Assembly: GCA_023146355.1 (NCBI GenBank)
Contig: JAGLCH010000019.1
Location: 1-8,523, forward strand
Direction of reading: 5' to 3'
Length of the DNA: 8,523 nt
Source of the DNA: Bacteriovoracaceae bacterium
Lineage (GTDB): Bacteria > Bdellovibrionota > Bacteriovoracia > Bacteriovoracales > Bacteriovoracaceae
In this document: piece after piece, positions 1 to 6,617 of the stretch
Layout: every line of letters starts with the position of its first letter
Position numbering within the stretch: position 1 is the stretch's first letter
Program-made: the position numbers and the translations under genes
Notes under the pieces: generated by a model
What the model was told of the DNA's origin: nothing
The model's database searches: none
The model's input: the letters and a program-made list of their open reading frames with translations, nothing else

Positions 1-138
1 AACACTAATAAGGTTACCGAGCTACTTAAGCGCCTTGCCAGCGAGTATAATTCGACCTTAGTCGTTGTTACCCACGATCATGACGTGGCCCAGAAGTTTG
101 AGAATCAGATCGTAATTCAAGACGGCCTCATCAAATAA
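1..138 (+). CDS. lolD: LolD-type ABC transporter ATPase, C-terminal fragment
   Basis: Only the last 45 codons are in the window; the gene begins to the left. The visible peptide has the end of an ABC ATPase: a hydrophobic strand followed by the switch histidine (VVVTHD, residues 22–27 of the fragment), then the usual ending in which a short strand leads to 'QDGLIK'. Walker A, the signature motif and Walker B lie outside the window. The VVVTHD form is typical of the LolD/MacB/FtsE group. LolD is the cytoplasmic ATPase of LolCDE, which releases lipoproteins from the inner membrane for transfer to LolA. Placement just before bamA and outer-membrane genes favours LolD over MacB or FtsE, but this rests on context and on a short fragment. 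The gene ends 133 bases before bamA. Confidence 0.65.
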   Translation, partial: NTNKVTELLKRLASEYNSTLVVVTHDHDVAQKFENQIVIQDGLIK

Positions 139-150
139 CAGTTGATCCTA

Positions 151-156
151 TATAAT
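151..156 (+). promoter_or_regulatory. Candidate promoter -10 element (TATAAT) before bamA
   Basis: A perfect TATAAT lies 12 bases after the lolD stop. No good -35 box stands at 16–18 bases upstream: the 17-base position (128–133) reads TCATCA, three of six matches to TTGACA, and falls inside lolD. Transcription would start near 163 and give a leader of about 110 bases ahead of bamA. The match may be chance in AT-rich DNA, and the operon may also be read through from lolD. Confidence 0.35.
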
Positions 157-170
157 GTCTCTTTAAACTC

Positions 171-204
171 CTGTTGCGCCGCACTATAGAAACAGTTTTT
201 TTTT
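171..204 (+). terminator. Weak hairpin plus T9 tract, possible terminator or attenuator
   Basis: CTGTT (171–175) can pair with AACAG (191–195) across a 15-base loop, and nine T's follow at 196–204. The stem is only five base pairs and has little GC, so it is a poor textbook terminator, although the T tract is strong. It could end transcripts from lolD. It lies downstream of the candidate -10 at 151–156, so if both are real it would act as an attenuator in the bamA leader. Confidence 0.3.
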
Positions 205-271
205 GTAAGATCGTGAGATTATTGGTATTTTTTTAACCTTAAGTATTGTTCTTTAATTAAAAAGGAAAGCT

Positions 272-2587
272 ATGCCTATTAAGGTGCTTCGATATATTTT
301 GAGCGCAGTCTTTGCGCTGTTAGTTTTGTCTCAGTCTGCTTTTGCAGTCAATGAGCTTGGTCCCAAAAAAACACTCTTTAAAATCGACAAGATCAAAATT
401 GTCGGTAACAAAAAAGTTGAAAGTGAGGCCATAACCGAAAAAATTATTTCCAAGGTTGGAGCTAGCTTAGATAACTACGTATTAAAAAATGACATTCAAC
501 GGATTTATGCACTCAAGTACTTTGACTCGGTTGAGGCACACCACACAAAACTTAAAGGCAAAAATATTTTGATCTTTAAGGTTAAGGAAAAACCGATCAT
601 TTCTCGCGTTGTCATTATTGGTAATGACGAAGTTGATTCAGAAGATCTTCTTGAGAATATGAAGAGTAAAGAGTTTTCTATACTTGATATCAATACGATA
701 AAAAATGATGTTAAGGCGATGGAAAAATTCTACGAGGAGAAGGGATACTATCTCGCTGCAGTCAACTATGACCTTAGAAAAGTTTCTGAAGAAAATACTG
801 AACTTGTTTTCAAAGTTAAAGAATACGATAAGGTTAAAGTTAAGAAAGTCATTTTTCTAGGTAATAGCGCCTTTAATGACGTGCAGCTTAAGAGTGTTAT
901 CAGCACAAGAGAAGAGCATCTTTTTTCTTTTATGGATGGTTCAGGGAATTTTAAGGAGTTCAACTTTCAGGCGGACATGGAAATGCTAAAGTATTTCTAC
1001 CGTAATAAGGGTTACCTTCAAATTAATGTTGGAACTCCTGAGATTACAGTTTCTGAAGATAAAAAGTGGGTTTTCATTACGATTAAAGTAAATGAAGGAC
1101 CAGAGTTCTCTATTAATAAGATTGGTTTCCGTGGTGAGATCATCTTTAAAAATCAGAAGATGGAGGATGTGTCGTCTTTAAGTAAAGGTGATATTTACTC
1201 AGAAGAAAAACTCAGAAAAGATATTACTGCACTCACTGAACTTTATCAGGACGAGGGTTACGCCTTTGCAAATGTATTAAGAACCATTCAAATGGTTCCT
1301 GGTGAGAATAAGGTAAATGTAGAATTCTCTTTTGAAAAAGGGAAGATTGCTCACTTTGGTAAAATTATAGTTAAAGGTAATACAAGAACTAGAGATAAAG
1401 TAATTCGTCGTGAACTTGAAATCGAAGAGGGAAAAAAATATTCTGGATCATCACTTCGTATTTCTAAGCAAAACGTCAATCGCCTTGGATTCTTTGAACC
1501 AGGAAGTGTTGTCTTTAATACAGTATCTCCTCCAGGCCAAGATGATGTGCTTGATGTAGAGATTAGCGTAAAGGAAAGGAATACGGGGCAAGTTAACCTT
1601 GGAGCTGGTTATTCAACTTCCACAAAGTTTTTCCTGCAGGGATCTATTGCTCAGAAGAACTTCATGGGTTACGGACAAAACCTATCCTTTAGTCTTTCAC
1701 TCGCATCTACCGATCAGACTTTTAATGTTGGTTTTACCGATCCCTACTTTTTAGATAGCAAGTGGACTGCCGGTGGAGATATTTTTAGAAATAACAACTC
1801 TCAGAGCTATGCTTACAGCTATAAACGGCAGGGGTTTGACTTACGAATCGGTTACCCCATTATGAAATACACTAGACTCTTTGCTACGTATAAGTTTGAG
1901 GAGACCACGCTTTCAGATGTAAACGATCTCACTATTGATGAAACATTAGAAAATGGTATTTCATCTTCAATAAGAACTACTCTTAGAAGAGACAAAAGAA
2001 ATAATGCATTCGAGCCGAGTGGTGGACATTACATTAACACCGCTGTGGAGTATGCAGGTCTCGGCGGTAGTAAGAAGTGGTCGAAGGTTGAACTTGATGC
2101 TCGTTACTACAAAAAAGTTTGGGGTGATCTTGTTCTTCGTTCAAGATTTTACTCTGCCAAGCTTATAGATGTTGATGGTAACCCAATTCCGCAGACAGAG
2201 AAATTCTCTCTTGGTGGTGCTCGAAATCTTAGAGGTTTCAACTACGAAGATATTGGCCCTAAAAAGTCAGTAGTTGATCCCGATTCAGATAAATTAGTTG
2301 AATTCAGTTCTGGTGGTCTTCATACAATTTACGGTACTCTTGAATTTGAGCACCCTCTTGCAAGAGAGGCAGGGCTTAAGTGGGTTCTATTCATGGATGT
2401 TGGTAATGTTTATGAAAATGTAATTGGAAAGGATGATGATTACTCAATGTATGCTGACTTTGGAGTAGGCTTTAGATGGTTTTCTCCAATCGGTGTACTT
2501 CGTTTTGAATTTGGTAAACCAATAAATAATATTAAAGGTGGCGATGACGGTATGAAATTCCATTTCGATATTGGTCCATATTTCTAG
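272..2587 (+). CDS. bamA: Outer membrane protein assembly factor BamA
   Basis: BamA (Omp85 family) is the central outer-membrane subunit of the BAM complex, which folds and inserts beta-barrel proteins. The 771-residue product has a signal peptide ending at SAFA (predicted cut after Ala25). Five periplasmic POTRA domains follow, each opening with a strand and a glycine: about 36–107 (IKIVGN), 108–185 (VVIIGN), 188–276 (VIFLGN), 279–357 (IGFRG) and 360–436 (IIVKGN). The barrel spans about 437–771. It carries the lid-loop motif LRGF (653–656; VRGF in E. coli) and ends in a C-terminal beta-signal with a final phenylalanine (FDIGPYF). Length is close to the 810 residues of E. coli BamA. The ATG follows an AAGGAAAG ribosome binding site at 262–269. 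It heads the tightly spaced run; skp starts 16 bases later. Five POTRA domains argue for BamA rather than TamA. Confidence 0.97.
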   Translation: MPIKVLRYILSAVFALLVLSQSAFAVNELGPKKTLFKIDKIKIVGNKKVESEAITEKIISKVGASLDNYVLKNDIQRIYALKYFDSVEAHHTKLKGKNILIFKVKEKPIISRVVIIGNDEVDSEDLLENMKSKEFSILDINTIKNDVKAMEKFYEEKGYYLAAVNYDLRKVSEENTELVFKVKEYDKVKVKKVIFLGNSAFNDVQLKSVISTREEHLFSFMDGSGNFKEFNFQADMEMLKYFYRNKGYLQINVGTPEITVSEDKKWVFITIKVNEGPEFSINKIGFRGEIIFKNQKMEDVSSLSKGDIYSEEKLRKDITALTELYQDEGYAFANVLRTIQMVPGENKVNVEFSFEKGKIAHFGKIIVKGNTRTRDKVIRRELEIEEGKKYSGSSLRISKQNVNRLGFFEPGSVVFNTVSPPGQDDVLDVEISVKERNTGQVNLGAGYSTSTKFFLQGSIAQKNFMGYGQNLSFSLSLASTDQTFNVGFTDPYFLDSKWTAGGDIFRNNNSQSYAYSYKRQGFDLRIGYPIMKYTRLFATYKFEETTLSDVNDLTIDETLENGISSSIRTTLRRDKRNNAFEPSGGHYINTAVEYAGLGGSKKWSKVELDARYYKKVWGDLVLRSRFYSAKLIDVDGNPIPQTEKFSLGGARNLRGFNYEDIGPKKSVVDPDSDKLVEFSSGGLHTIYGTLEFEHPLAREAGLKWVLFMDVGNVYENVIGKDDDYSMYADFGVGFRWFSPIGVLRFEFGKPINNIKGGDDGMKFHFDIGPYF

Positions 2588-2603
2588 ATTTTAGGAGAAA
2601 ACT

Positions 2604-3113
2604 ATGAAAAAAATTATTATGGCACTACTTTGTCTTGTTCTTGCAGCTCCTTCTTTTGCATTTGTTGCAGGGAAAGTTGATATGCAGAAGATTCTTATAA
2701 CCGTTAAAGAGGGTAAGAAGATCAGATCAACGCTTAAGATTGATTTTGATAAGAAGCAGGCAATGATTATCAAGGAAGAAGGAAGCTTCAAGAAAGCTAC
2801 TACAGCTTTTGAAAAGCAAAGCCTAGTAATGAATGCAAAGGCAAAAGCAAAGAAACAAAGAGAGCTTCAAGAAATGTATATGAAGCTACAGCAAAAGAAG
2901 ATGGGAATTCAAAGAGAGATGCAGGCCAAGGAACAAAAAGTTCTTAGACCACTCATCAATAAAATCGCAACCATCATCAGAAGCGTTTCTAAAAAAGAAA
3001 AAATTGACCTAACTTATGAAGTAAGTTCTGGCTCAGTTGTTTATGCTGGAAATGAAATAGACCTTACAAACAAAGTTGTTAAGGCCTACAACAAAAAATA
3101 TCCTGTTAAGTAA
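2604..3113 (+). CDS. skp: Periplasmic chaperone, Skp/OmpH family
   Basis: Skp holds unfolded outer-membrane proteins in the periplasm and hands them to BamA. The 169-residue product is near the usual size (161 in E. coli). It has a signal peptide (basic MKK start, hydrophobic core, predicted cut after SFA, Ala19). The family's opening strand (GKVDMQKIL, 23–31) comes next, followed by a long Lys/Gln/Glu-rich coiled coil of about residues 40–115 that would form a tentacle of the trimer. The closing 'VVYAGNEIDLTNKVVKAYN' segment matches the OmpH family end (YADPxxDLTdxVixxyN). The protein is strongly basic, as Skp usually is. The ATG has a strong AGGAG site at 2593–2597. The gene sits between bamA and lpxD, the same order as in E. 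coli. Confidence 0.93.
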   Translation: MKKIIMALLCLVLAAPSFAFVAGKVDMQKILITVKEGKKIRSTLKIDFDKKQAMIIKEEGSFKKATTAFEKQSLVMNAKAKAKKQRELQEMYMKLQQKKMGIQREMQAKEQKVLRPLINKIATIIRSVSKKEKIDLTYEVSSGSVVYAGNEIDLTNKVVKAYNKKYPVK

Positions 3114-3121
3114 TCTACCTG

Positions 3122-3125
3122 GGAG
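3122..3125 (+). promoter_or_regulatory. Ribosome binding site fixing the lpxD GTG start
   Basis: GGAG stands six bases before the GTG at 3132, which makes that GTG the likely start of lpxD. No ATG nearby gives the family's expected N-terminus. Confidence 0.6.
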
Positions 3126-3131
3126 AAGTTT

Positions 3132-4157
3132 GTGAACTTTACCAAGCTTCAGGAATTTGATCCTGCCCTTGAATTAAAGTACCCCAATGTTTGGACCGAG
3201 GATATCCTCGGTCCTACTGCAATTGAATACCCCCTTGCAGGGCACTTTGTTTTTGTAAAAGAAAGAAAATTCCTTGATCGTCTTACTGCTGCCGCAACAG
3301 ATTCTGCTTTTAAACAGATCGGAGTTGTAATCCAGGAAGACTTTTACAATAGATCAGAAGAAATCATCAAAGAATTAATCGATTCTGTAGCATTTATTGC
3401 CATTACAGATAACATTCCTCTTTGTATGACAAAAGTCTCTAAGCCATTTTATGACATCAAGTTTGGAGCTATCAACAATATGGTTGATGGAAGACAAATG
3501 GGTACAGCTACTGTCCATCCCACTGCTTGGATTGCACAAAATGCATTTCTTGGTGAGGGAGTTACTATTGGAGCAGGGGTAAAAATCCATGCAGGTGTTG
3601 TAGTGATGGGGAAATCTGAGATAGGTGAGGGGAGTGAAATTTATCCTAATGTCACCGTCTATCCTTATACCTCTATCGGTAATCATTGTCGTATTCACTC
3701 TGGAACTGTCATTGGTGCAGATGGATTTGGCTATGTCTTTGATAAAGGACAGCACAATAAAATTTGGCACCTCGGTGGAGTCCTTATAGAAGACGGCGTC
3801 GAGATTGGTGCAAATACTGCGATTGATATGGGAACCTTCTCTCCAACAAAAATTGGAAGAGGATCTAAAATCGATAACCAGGTACAAATTGGTCACAACG
3901 GTCAGCTCGGAATGGGAGTTATTCTGTGTGGGCAAGTTGGAACTGCTGGTACCGCTAAAATTGGTAATTTTTGCGTTCTCGGTGGGAAGGCGGCAATGGC
4001 ACCAGATATTGAAATTGGTGATGGTTGTCAAATTGCTGGAGGAGCAGGCGTTACAAGCAATTGGCCTGGAGGGCAGACTCTCGGTGGAGTTCCTGCGCGA
4101 CCCCTCAAAGAATGGCTGCGTGGCATTGCATATGTTCGTAAGCATTCAGTGAAATAG
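3132..4157 (+). CDS. lpxD: UDP-3-O-(3-hydroxyacyl)glucosamine N-acyltransferase LpxD
   Basis: LpxD adds the second 3-hydroxyacyl chain, from acyl-ACP, to the 2-amino group of UDP-3-O-acylglucosamine, the third step of lipid A synthesis. The 341-residue product has the small N-terminal uridine-binding domain (about 1–105, with VFVKERKFLDRL matching the family's F…KyL pattern). A left-handed beta-helix of hexapeptide repeats runs from about 125 to 315. The LpxD signatures GADGFGY (195–201) and DNQVQIGHN (248–256) are present, so the catalytic base is His255 (His239 in E. coli). GVPARPLKEWLR near the end is also typical. Two oddities: the usual TIDRG reads AIDMG (Met233), and the protein stops soon after EWLR, without most of the C-terminal helix common in the family. 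Translation starts at GTG. It lies 18 bases after skp and 10 bases before fabZ. Confidence 0.95.
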   Translation: MNFTKLQEFDPALELKYPNVWTEDILGPTAIEYPLAGHFVFVKERKFLDRLTAAATDSAFKQIGVVIQEDFYNRSEEIIKELIDSVAFIAITDNIPLCMTKVSKPFYDIKFGAINNMVDGRQMGTATVHPTAWIAQNAFLGEGVTIGAGVKIHAGVVVMGKSEIGEGSEIYPNVTVYPYTSIGNHCRIHSGTVIGADGFGYVFDKGQHNKIWHLGGVLIEDGVEIGANTAIDMGTFSPTKIGRGSKIDNQVQIGHNGQLGMGVILCGQVGTAGTAKIGNFCVLGGKAAMAPDIEIGDGCQIAGGAGVTSNWPGGQTLGGVPARPLKEWLRGIAYVRKHSVK

Positions 4158-4167
4158 AGGAAAAACA

Positions 4168-4656
4168 ATGAAATATAGTAATGAAGAAGTGAAGCAGTTT
4201 ATTCCCCATAGAGAACCATTTCTCTTTGTGGATTCTGTCGAGTCTGTTATTCATCCGGAAATTGCAGAGGGAAAACTCGCATTATCGGCCAAAGAACTAG
4301 TGGGTGTAAAAGTTATAACTAATTATCGCACTAAAAAAGAGCATCCCATTTTCGAAGGACATTTTCCTGAAAATCCCATTTTTCCTGGAGTCTGTCAGGT
4401 CGAAATGATGGCGCAAGCATGCTGTTTTGGAGTCACTAAGATGCTAGAGAGGCCGCTTGAGGCCAACCTAGAAGTTGCACTGATGGGAGTCGACTCAGCA
4501 AAATTTAGAAAACCTGTTCTCCCTGAGACTGACCTTCGTGTAGAAGCTGTTTGTATCAAGGTTAGAGGGCCAGTTATGTCATATGAAGCAAAGCTATTTG
4601 CAGGTGATGAACTCAAGTCACAATGCACTATCCTAGCTTCTGTAAGAATTAAATAG
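4168..4656 (+). CDS. fabZ: 3-hydroxyacyl-ACP dehydratase FabZ
   Basis: FabZ dehydrates (3R)-hydroxyacyl-ACP to trans-2-enoyl-ACP in fatty acid elongation in the cytoplasm. It competes with LpxA and LpxD for the same substrates, which explains its place in lpx operons. The 162-residue hotdog-fold protein has the opening signature IPHREPFLFVD (12–22) and the active-site region FEGHFPENPIFPGV (62–75). The catalytic pair is His65 and Glu79 (QVEMMAQA), with the same 14-residue spacing as E. coli His54/Glu68. Between IPHRE and GHFP it has about 16 more residues than E. coli FabZ, which adds length around residues 24–60. The start has AGAGG at 4156–4160, overlapping the lpxD stop. FabA is less likely given the FabZ motifs and the lpx context. 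Confidence 0.93.
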   Translation: MKYSNEEVKQFIPHREPFLFVDSVESVIHPEIAEGKLALSAKELVGVKVITNYRTKKEHPIFEGHFPENPIFPGVCQVEMMAQACCFGVTKMLERPLEANLEVALMGVDSAKFRKPVLPETDLRVEAVCIKVRGPVMSYEAKLFAGDELKSQCTILASVRIK

Positions 4657-4660
4657 GAGA
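4655..4660 (+). promoter_or_regulatory. lpxA ribosome binding site overlapping the fabZ stop codon
   Basis: AGGAGA begins within the fabZ TAG stop (4654–4656) and lies four bases before the lpxA ATG. A ribosome finishing fabZ would cover this site, so the two genes are probably translated in step. Confidence 0.6.
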
Positions 4661-4664
4661 TTAT

Positions 4665-5462
4665 ATGAGTTCAAATATTCATCCAACTGCTGTTATTGAT
4701 GATAGTGCTGTCATCGGAGCTAATAATGAAATTGGTCCTTTTTGTGTCATAGGACCCCATGTGATTATTGGTGATAATAACAAACTTCGATCTCACGTAG
4801 TAGTCGAAAAATATACTACAATTGGGTCTGGTAATGATTTCTTTCAGTTCTCATCAATTGGCGCCGATCCTCAGGATTATACATATAAAGGCGAGCCTAC
4901 TCGATTAGAGATTGGTAGTAACAATGTCTTTAGAGAATGCTGCACAATCAATCGCGGTACCCTCAAGGAAGACGGACTGACTAAGCTTGGAAATAACTCT
5001 CTATATATGGCATATGTTCACATTGGACATGACTGCGTAATTGGAGATTATTGTACTATTGCAAACTCTTGTAATGTTGCTGGACATGTTAAAATTCAAG
5101 ACAATGTTATTATTGGTGGTGCCACAAGTGTTTCACAATTCGTTAAGTTGGGACATGGCTCTTATGTTGGTGGTGCATCCGCTATAAATAAAGATGTTCC
5201 ATCATTTTGCACCGCTTACGGTAACAGAGTAACACTTCGTGGAATTAATATAATTGGAATGAGAAGAAAAGACATAGATCGTAAGAGTATCTCTCTTGTT
5301 GTGGACTTCTTTCGCACTATGGAATCTTCTGGACTAGCTCCTGCAAGTTTTATTTCGAATGATGAGTTGATGAAGGATTTTGCTAAAGATCCAATTATCC
5401 AGATCATGTGTGAAGAAATGAATAACTCTCAAGTTGGTGTTGCACCATTTGCTTCGGTATAG
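4665..5462 (+). CDS. lpxA: UDP-N-acetylglucosamine O-acyltransferase LpxA
   Basis: LpxA performs the first step of lipid A synthesis: transfer of a 3-hydroxyacyl chain from ACP to the 3-position of UDP-GlcNAc (or to the amino group of the GlcNAc3N analogue in some species). The 265-residue product matches the usual length (262 in E. coli). A hexapeptide beta-helix covers about residues 4–180 and a helical C-terminal domain covers 190–265. The DPQDYTYKGEPT motif (68–79) and HIGHDC (119–124) are clear. The catalytic base is His122 (E. coli His125), and His119, His141, Gln158, Asn195 and Arg201 match E. coli His122, His144, Gln161, Asn198 and Arg204. Gly170 aligns with Gly173, the acyl-ruler position that allows long chains in E. 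coli. Two positions shown to matter in E. coli differ: Lys76 is Thr73 and His160 is Ser157. The stop codon directly abuts the lpxB ATG. Confidence 0.95.
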   Translation: MSSNIHPTAVIDDSAVIGANNEIGPFCVIGPHVIIGDNNKLRSHVVVEKYTTIGSGNDFFQFSSIGADPQDYTYKGEPTRLEIGSNNVFRECCTINRGTLKEDGLTKLGNNSLYMAYVHIGHDCVIGDYCTIANSCNVAGHVKIQDNVIIGGATSVSQFVKLGHGSYVGGASAINKDVPSFCTAYGNRVTLRGINIIGMRRKDIDRKSISLVVDFFRTMESSGLAPASFISNDELMKDFAKDPIIQIMCEEMNNSQVGVAPFASV

Positions 5463-6617
5463 ATGAATAATTGCTTAATCATCGCTGGTGAAAAATCTGG
5501 CGAAGAACATTGTATGACTTTTTATCGGGAGCTTAAAACACAAGTTCCCGATGTTCATTTTTGGGGAGTTGGGGGAGATGAGCTTCAGTCCGAAGGAATG
5601 GAACTCAAATATCACCTAAAAGATTTTAATGCTTGGGGCATTAGTGAAGTTTTGAAAAAACTTCCCTATTACATCAAAGCACTGAACTACATCGAAAAAG
5701 AAGTTATTCGCACAAATACAAAAGTTGCAATTCTAATCGATTTTCAGGATTTCAATTTACGACTCGCACAGCGTCTAAAAAAGCATGGCGTTGAAGTACT
5801 ATACTATGTGGCACCCACTGCTTGGATTTGGAAAGAATGGCGAGCTGAGGCCTTAAGTAAAGCAGTTCATACTCTGTTTACAATCTATCCATTCGAGAAA
5901 AAGTTTTTTGAAGATCGAGGGGTTCAGCGTACCATTGGTGTGACACACCCACTTTGGATGAAATACAAGGATGATCTCAGATGCACCGAACTAGGGGTTG
6001 AGCAAAAACCATTTGTGAACCTAAAGACAGATGGAACAATAGTTCTTCTTCCTGGAAGCCGAAGGTTTGAGATAAAATTTCTTCTTCCTCTTTTCATGGA
6101 GGTGATAGAAGAACTAAAAAAAATCTACAAAATTAAAGTCACAATTGTAAAGTCATCGAATGTGGAAAATGAGCTATATGCAGCTTATGACCACCTATTC
6201 GACAATGTTTACACTGATGCGAATATCTCTGATGCCTTAAAAAATGCAGATTTATCAATGGCGGCGAGCGGAACAGTAACTCTAACTACAGCTCTCTATG
6301 AGCTTCCCACTATCGTTTGCTACAAGCTCTCATGGTTTAATGCCATGGTCTACAAAATGATTGTCCGCTACTATGGCCCAGTCTCAATGGCGAACATCAT
6401 TCATCAAGAGATGGTATACCCAGAGCTGCTGCAAAATAATGCCACTAAGACCAATCTCTTGGATGAAATAAAAAAATATTTTAGAGACGAAAAATATTAC
6501 TGCGCGACTAAAGAAAAGCTTTCCCGAACTCGAAAGATGCTTCAGGGGGAGAGTTTTGATGTCGCAGACTATATAAGCAAAGTTGTTTGTGAAAAGTATG
6601 AAAAAGATATTATTTAA
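5463..6617 (+). CDS. lpxB: Lipid-A-disaccharide synthase LpxB
   Basis: LpxB is a GT-B glycosyltransferase (family GT19) at the inner face of the inner membrane. It joins UDP-2,3-diacylglucosamine to lipid X to form the tetraacyl disaccharide 1-phosphate. The 384-residue protein is the same size as E. coli LpxB (382). Motifs in order: AGEKSGEEH (8–16; usually AGExSGD), GVGGDELQSEGM (35–46), IDFQDFNLRLA (92–102, with Asp96 matching E. coli Asp98), YYVAPTAWIWK (114–124; usually YVSPSVWAWR), LLPGSRRFEI (195–204, Arg200 matching Arg201), and the donor-side segment ASGTVTL followed by PTIVCYK. The Glu that normally follows ASGTxxL is Thr275. ATG starts on the base after the lpxA stop, and no Shine–Dalgarno motif is visible in the last 25 bases of lpxA, so expression probably depends on coupling to lpxA. 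Confidence 0.94.
   Translation: MNNCLIIAGEKSGEEHCMTFYRELKTQVPDVHFWGVGGDELQSEGMELKYHLKDFNAWGISEVLKKLPYYIKALNYIEKEVIRTNTKVAILIDFQDFNLRLAQRLKKHGVEVLYYVAPTAWIWKEWRAEALSKAVHTLFTIYPFEKKFFEDRGVQRTIGVTHPLWMKYKDDLRCTELGVEQKPFVNLKTDGTIVLLPGSRRFEIKFLLPLFMEVIEELKKIYKIKVTIVKSSNVENELYAAYDHLFDNVYTDANISDALKNADLSMAASGTVTLTTALYELPTIVCYKLSWFNAMVYKMIVRYYGPVSMANIIHQEMVYPELLQNNATKTNLLDEIKKYFRDEKYYCATKEKLSRTRKMLQGESFDVADYISKVVCEKYEKDII

Noticed and set aside
505..963. Short minus-strand frames inside bamA
   Set aside because: They sit within the POTRA-coding region, show no motif, and are expected by chance opposite Lys/Glu-rich coding sequence.
3375..4145. A 256-codon open frame on the minus strand inside lpxD
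   Set aside because: It lies wholly within a clear lpxD gene, has no recognisable motif, and arises from the repetitive Gly/Ile/Val codon pattern of hexapeptide repeats read backwards.
3805..4152. A 115-codon plus-strand frame inside lpxD in another phase
   Set aside because: It overlaps the catalytic half of LpxD, whose motifs are intact, and has no ribosome binding site or family signature of its own. It does not supply a missing LpxD tail.
4665..5200. Hexapeptide periodicity in lpxA (and lpxD) as a DNA repeat or CRISPR-like array
   Set aside because: The periodicity is at the protein level (left-handed beta-helix); the DNA units are not identical and there are no spacers.
6583..6597. Longer lpxK beginning at TTG 6583
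   Set aside because: It adds only five residues before a natural MKKILF start, uses a rare start codon, and has no better ribosome binding site.
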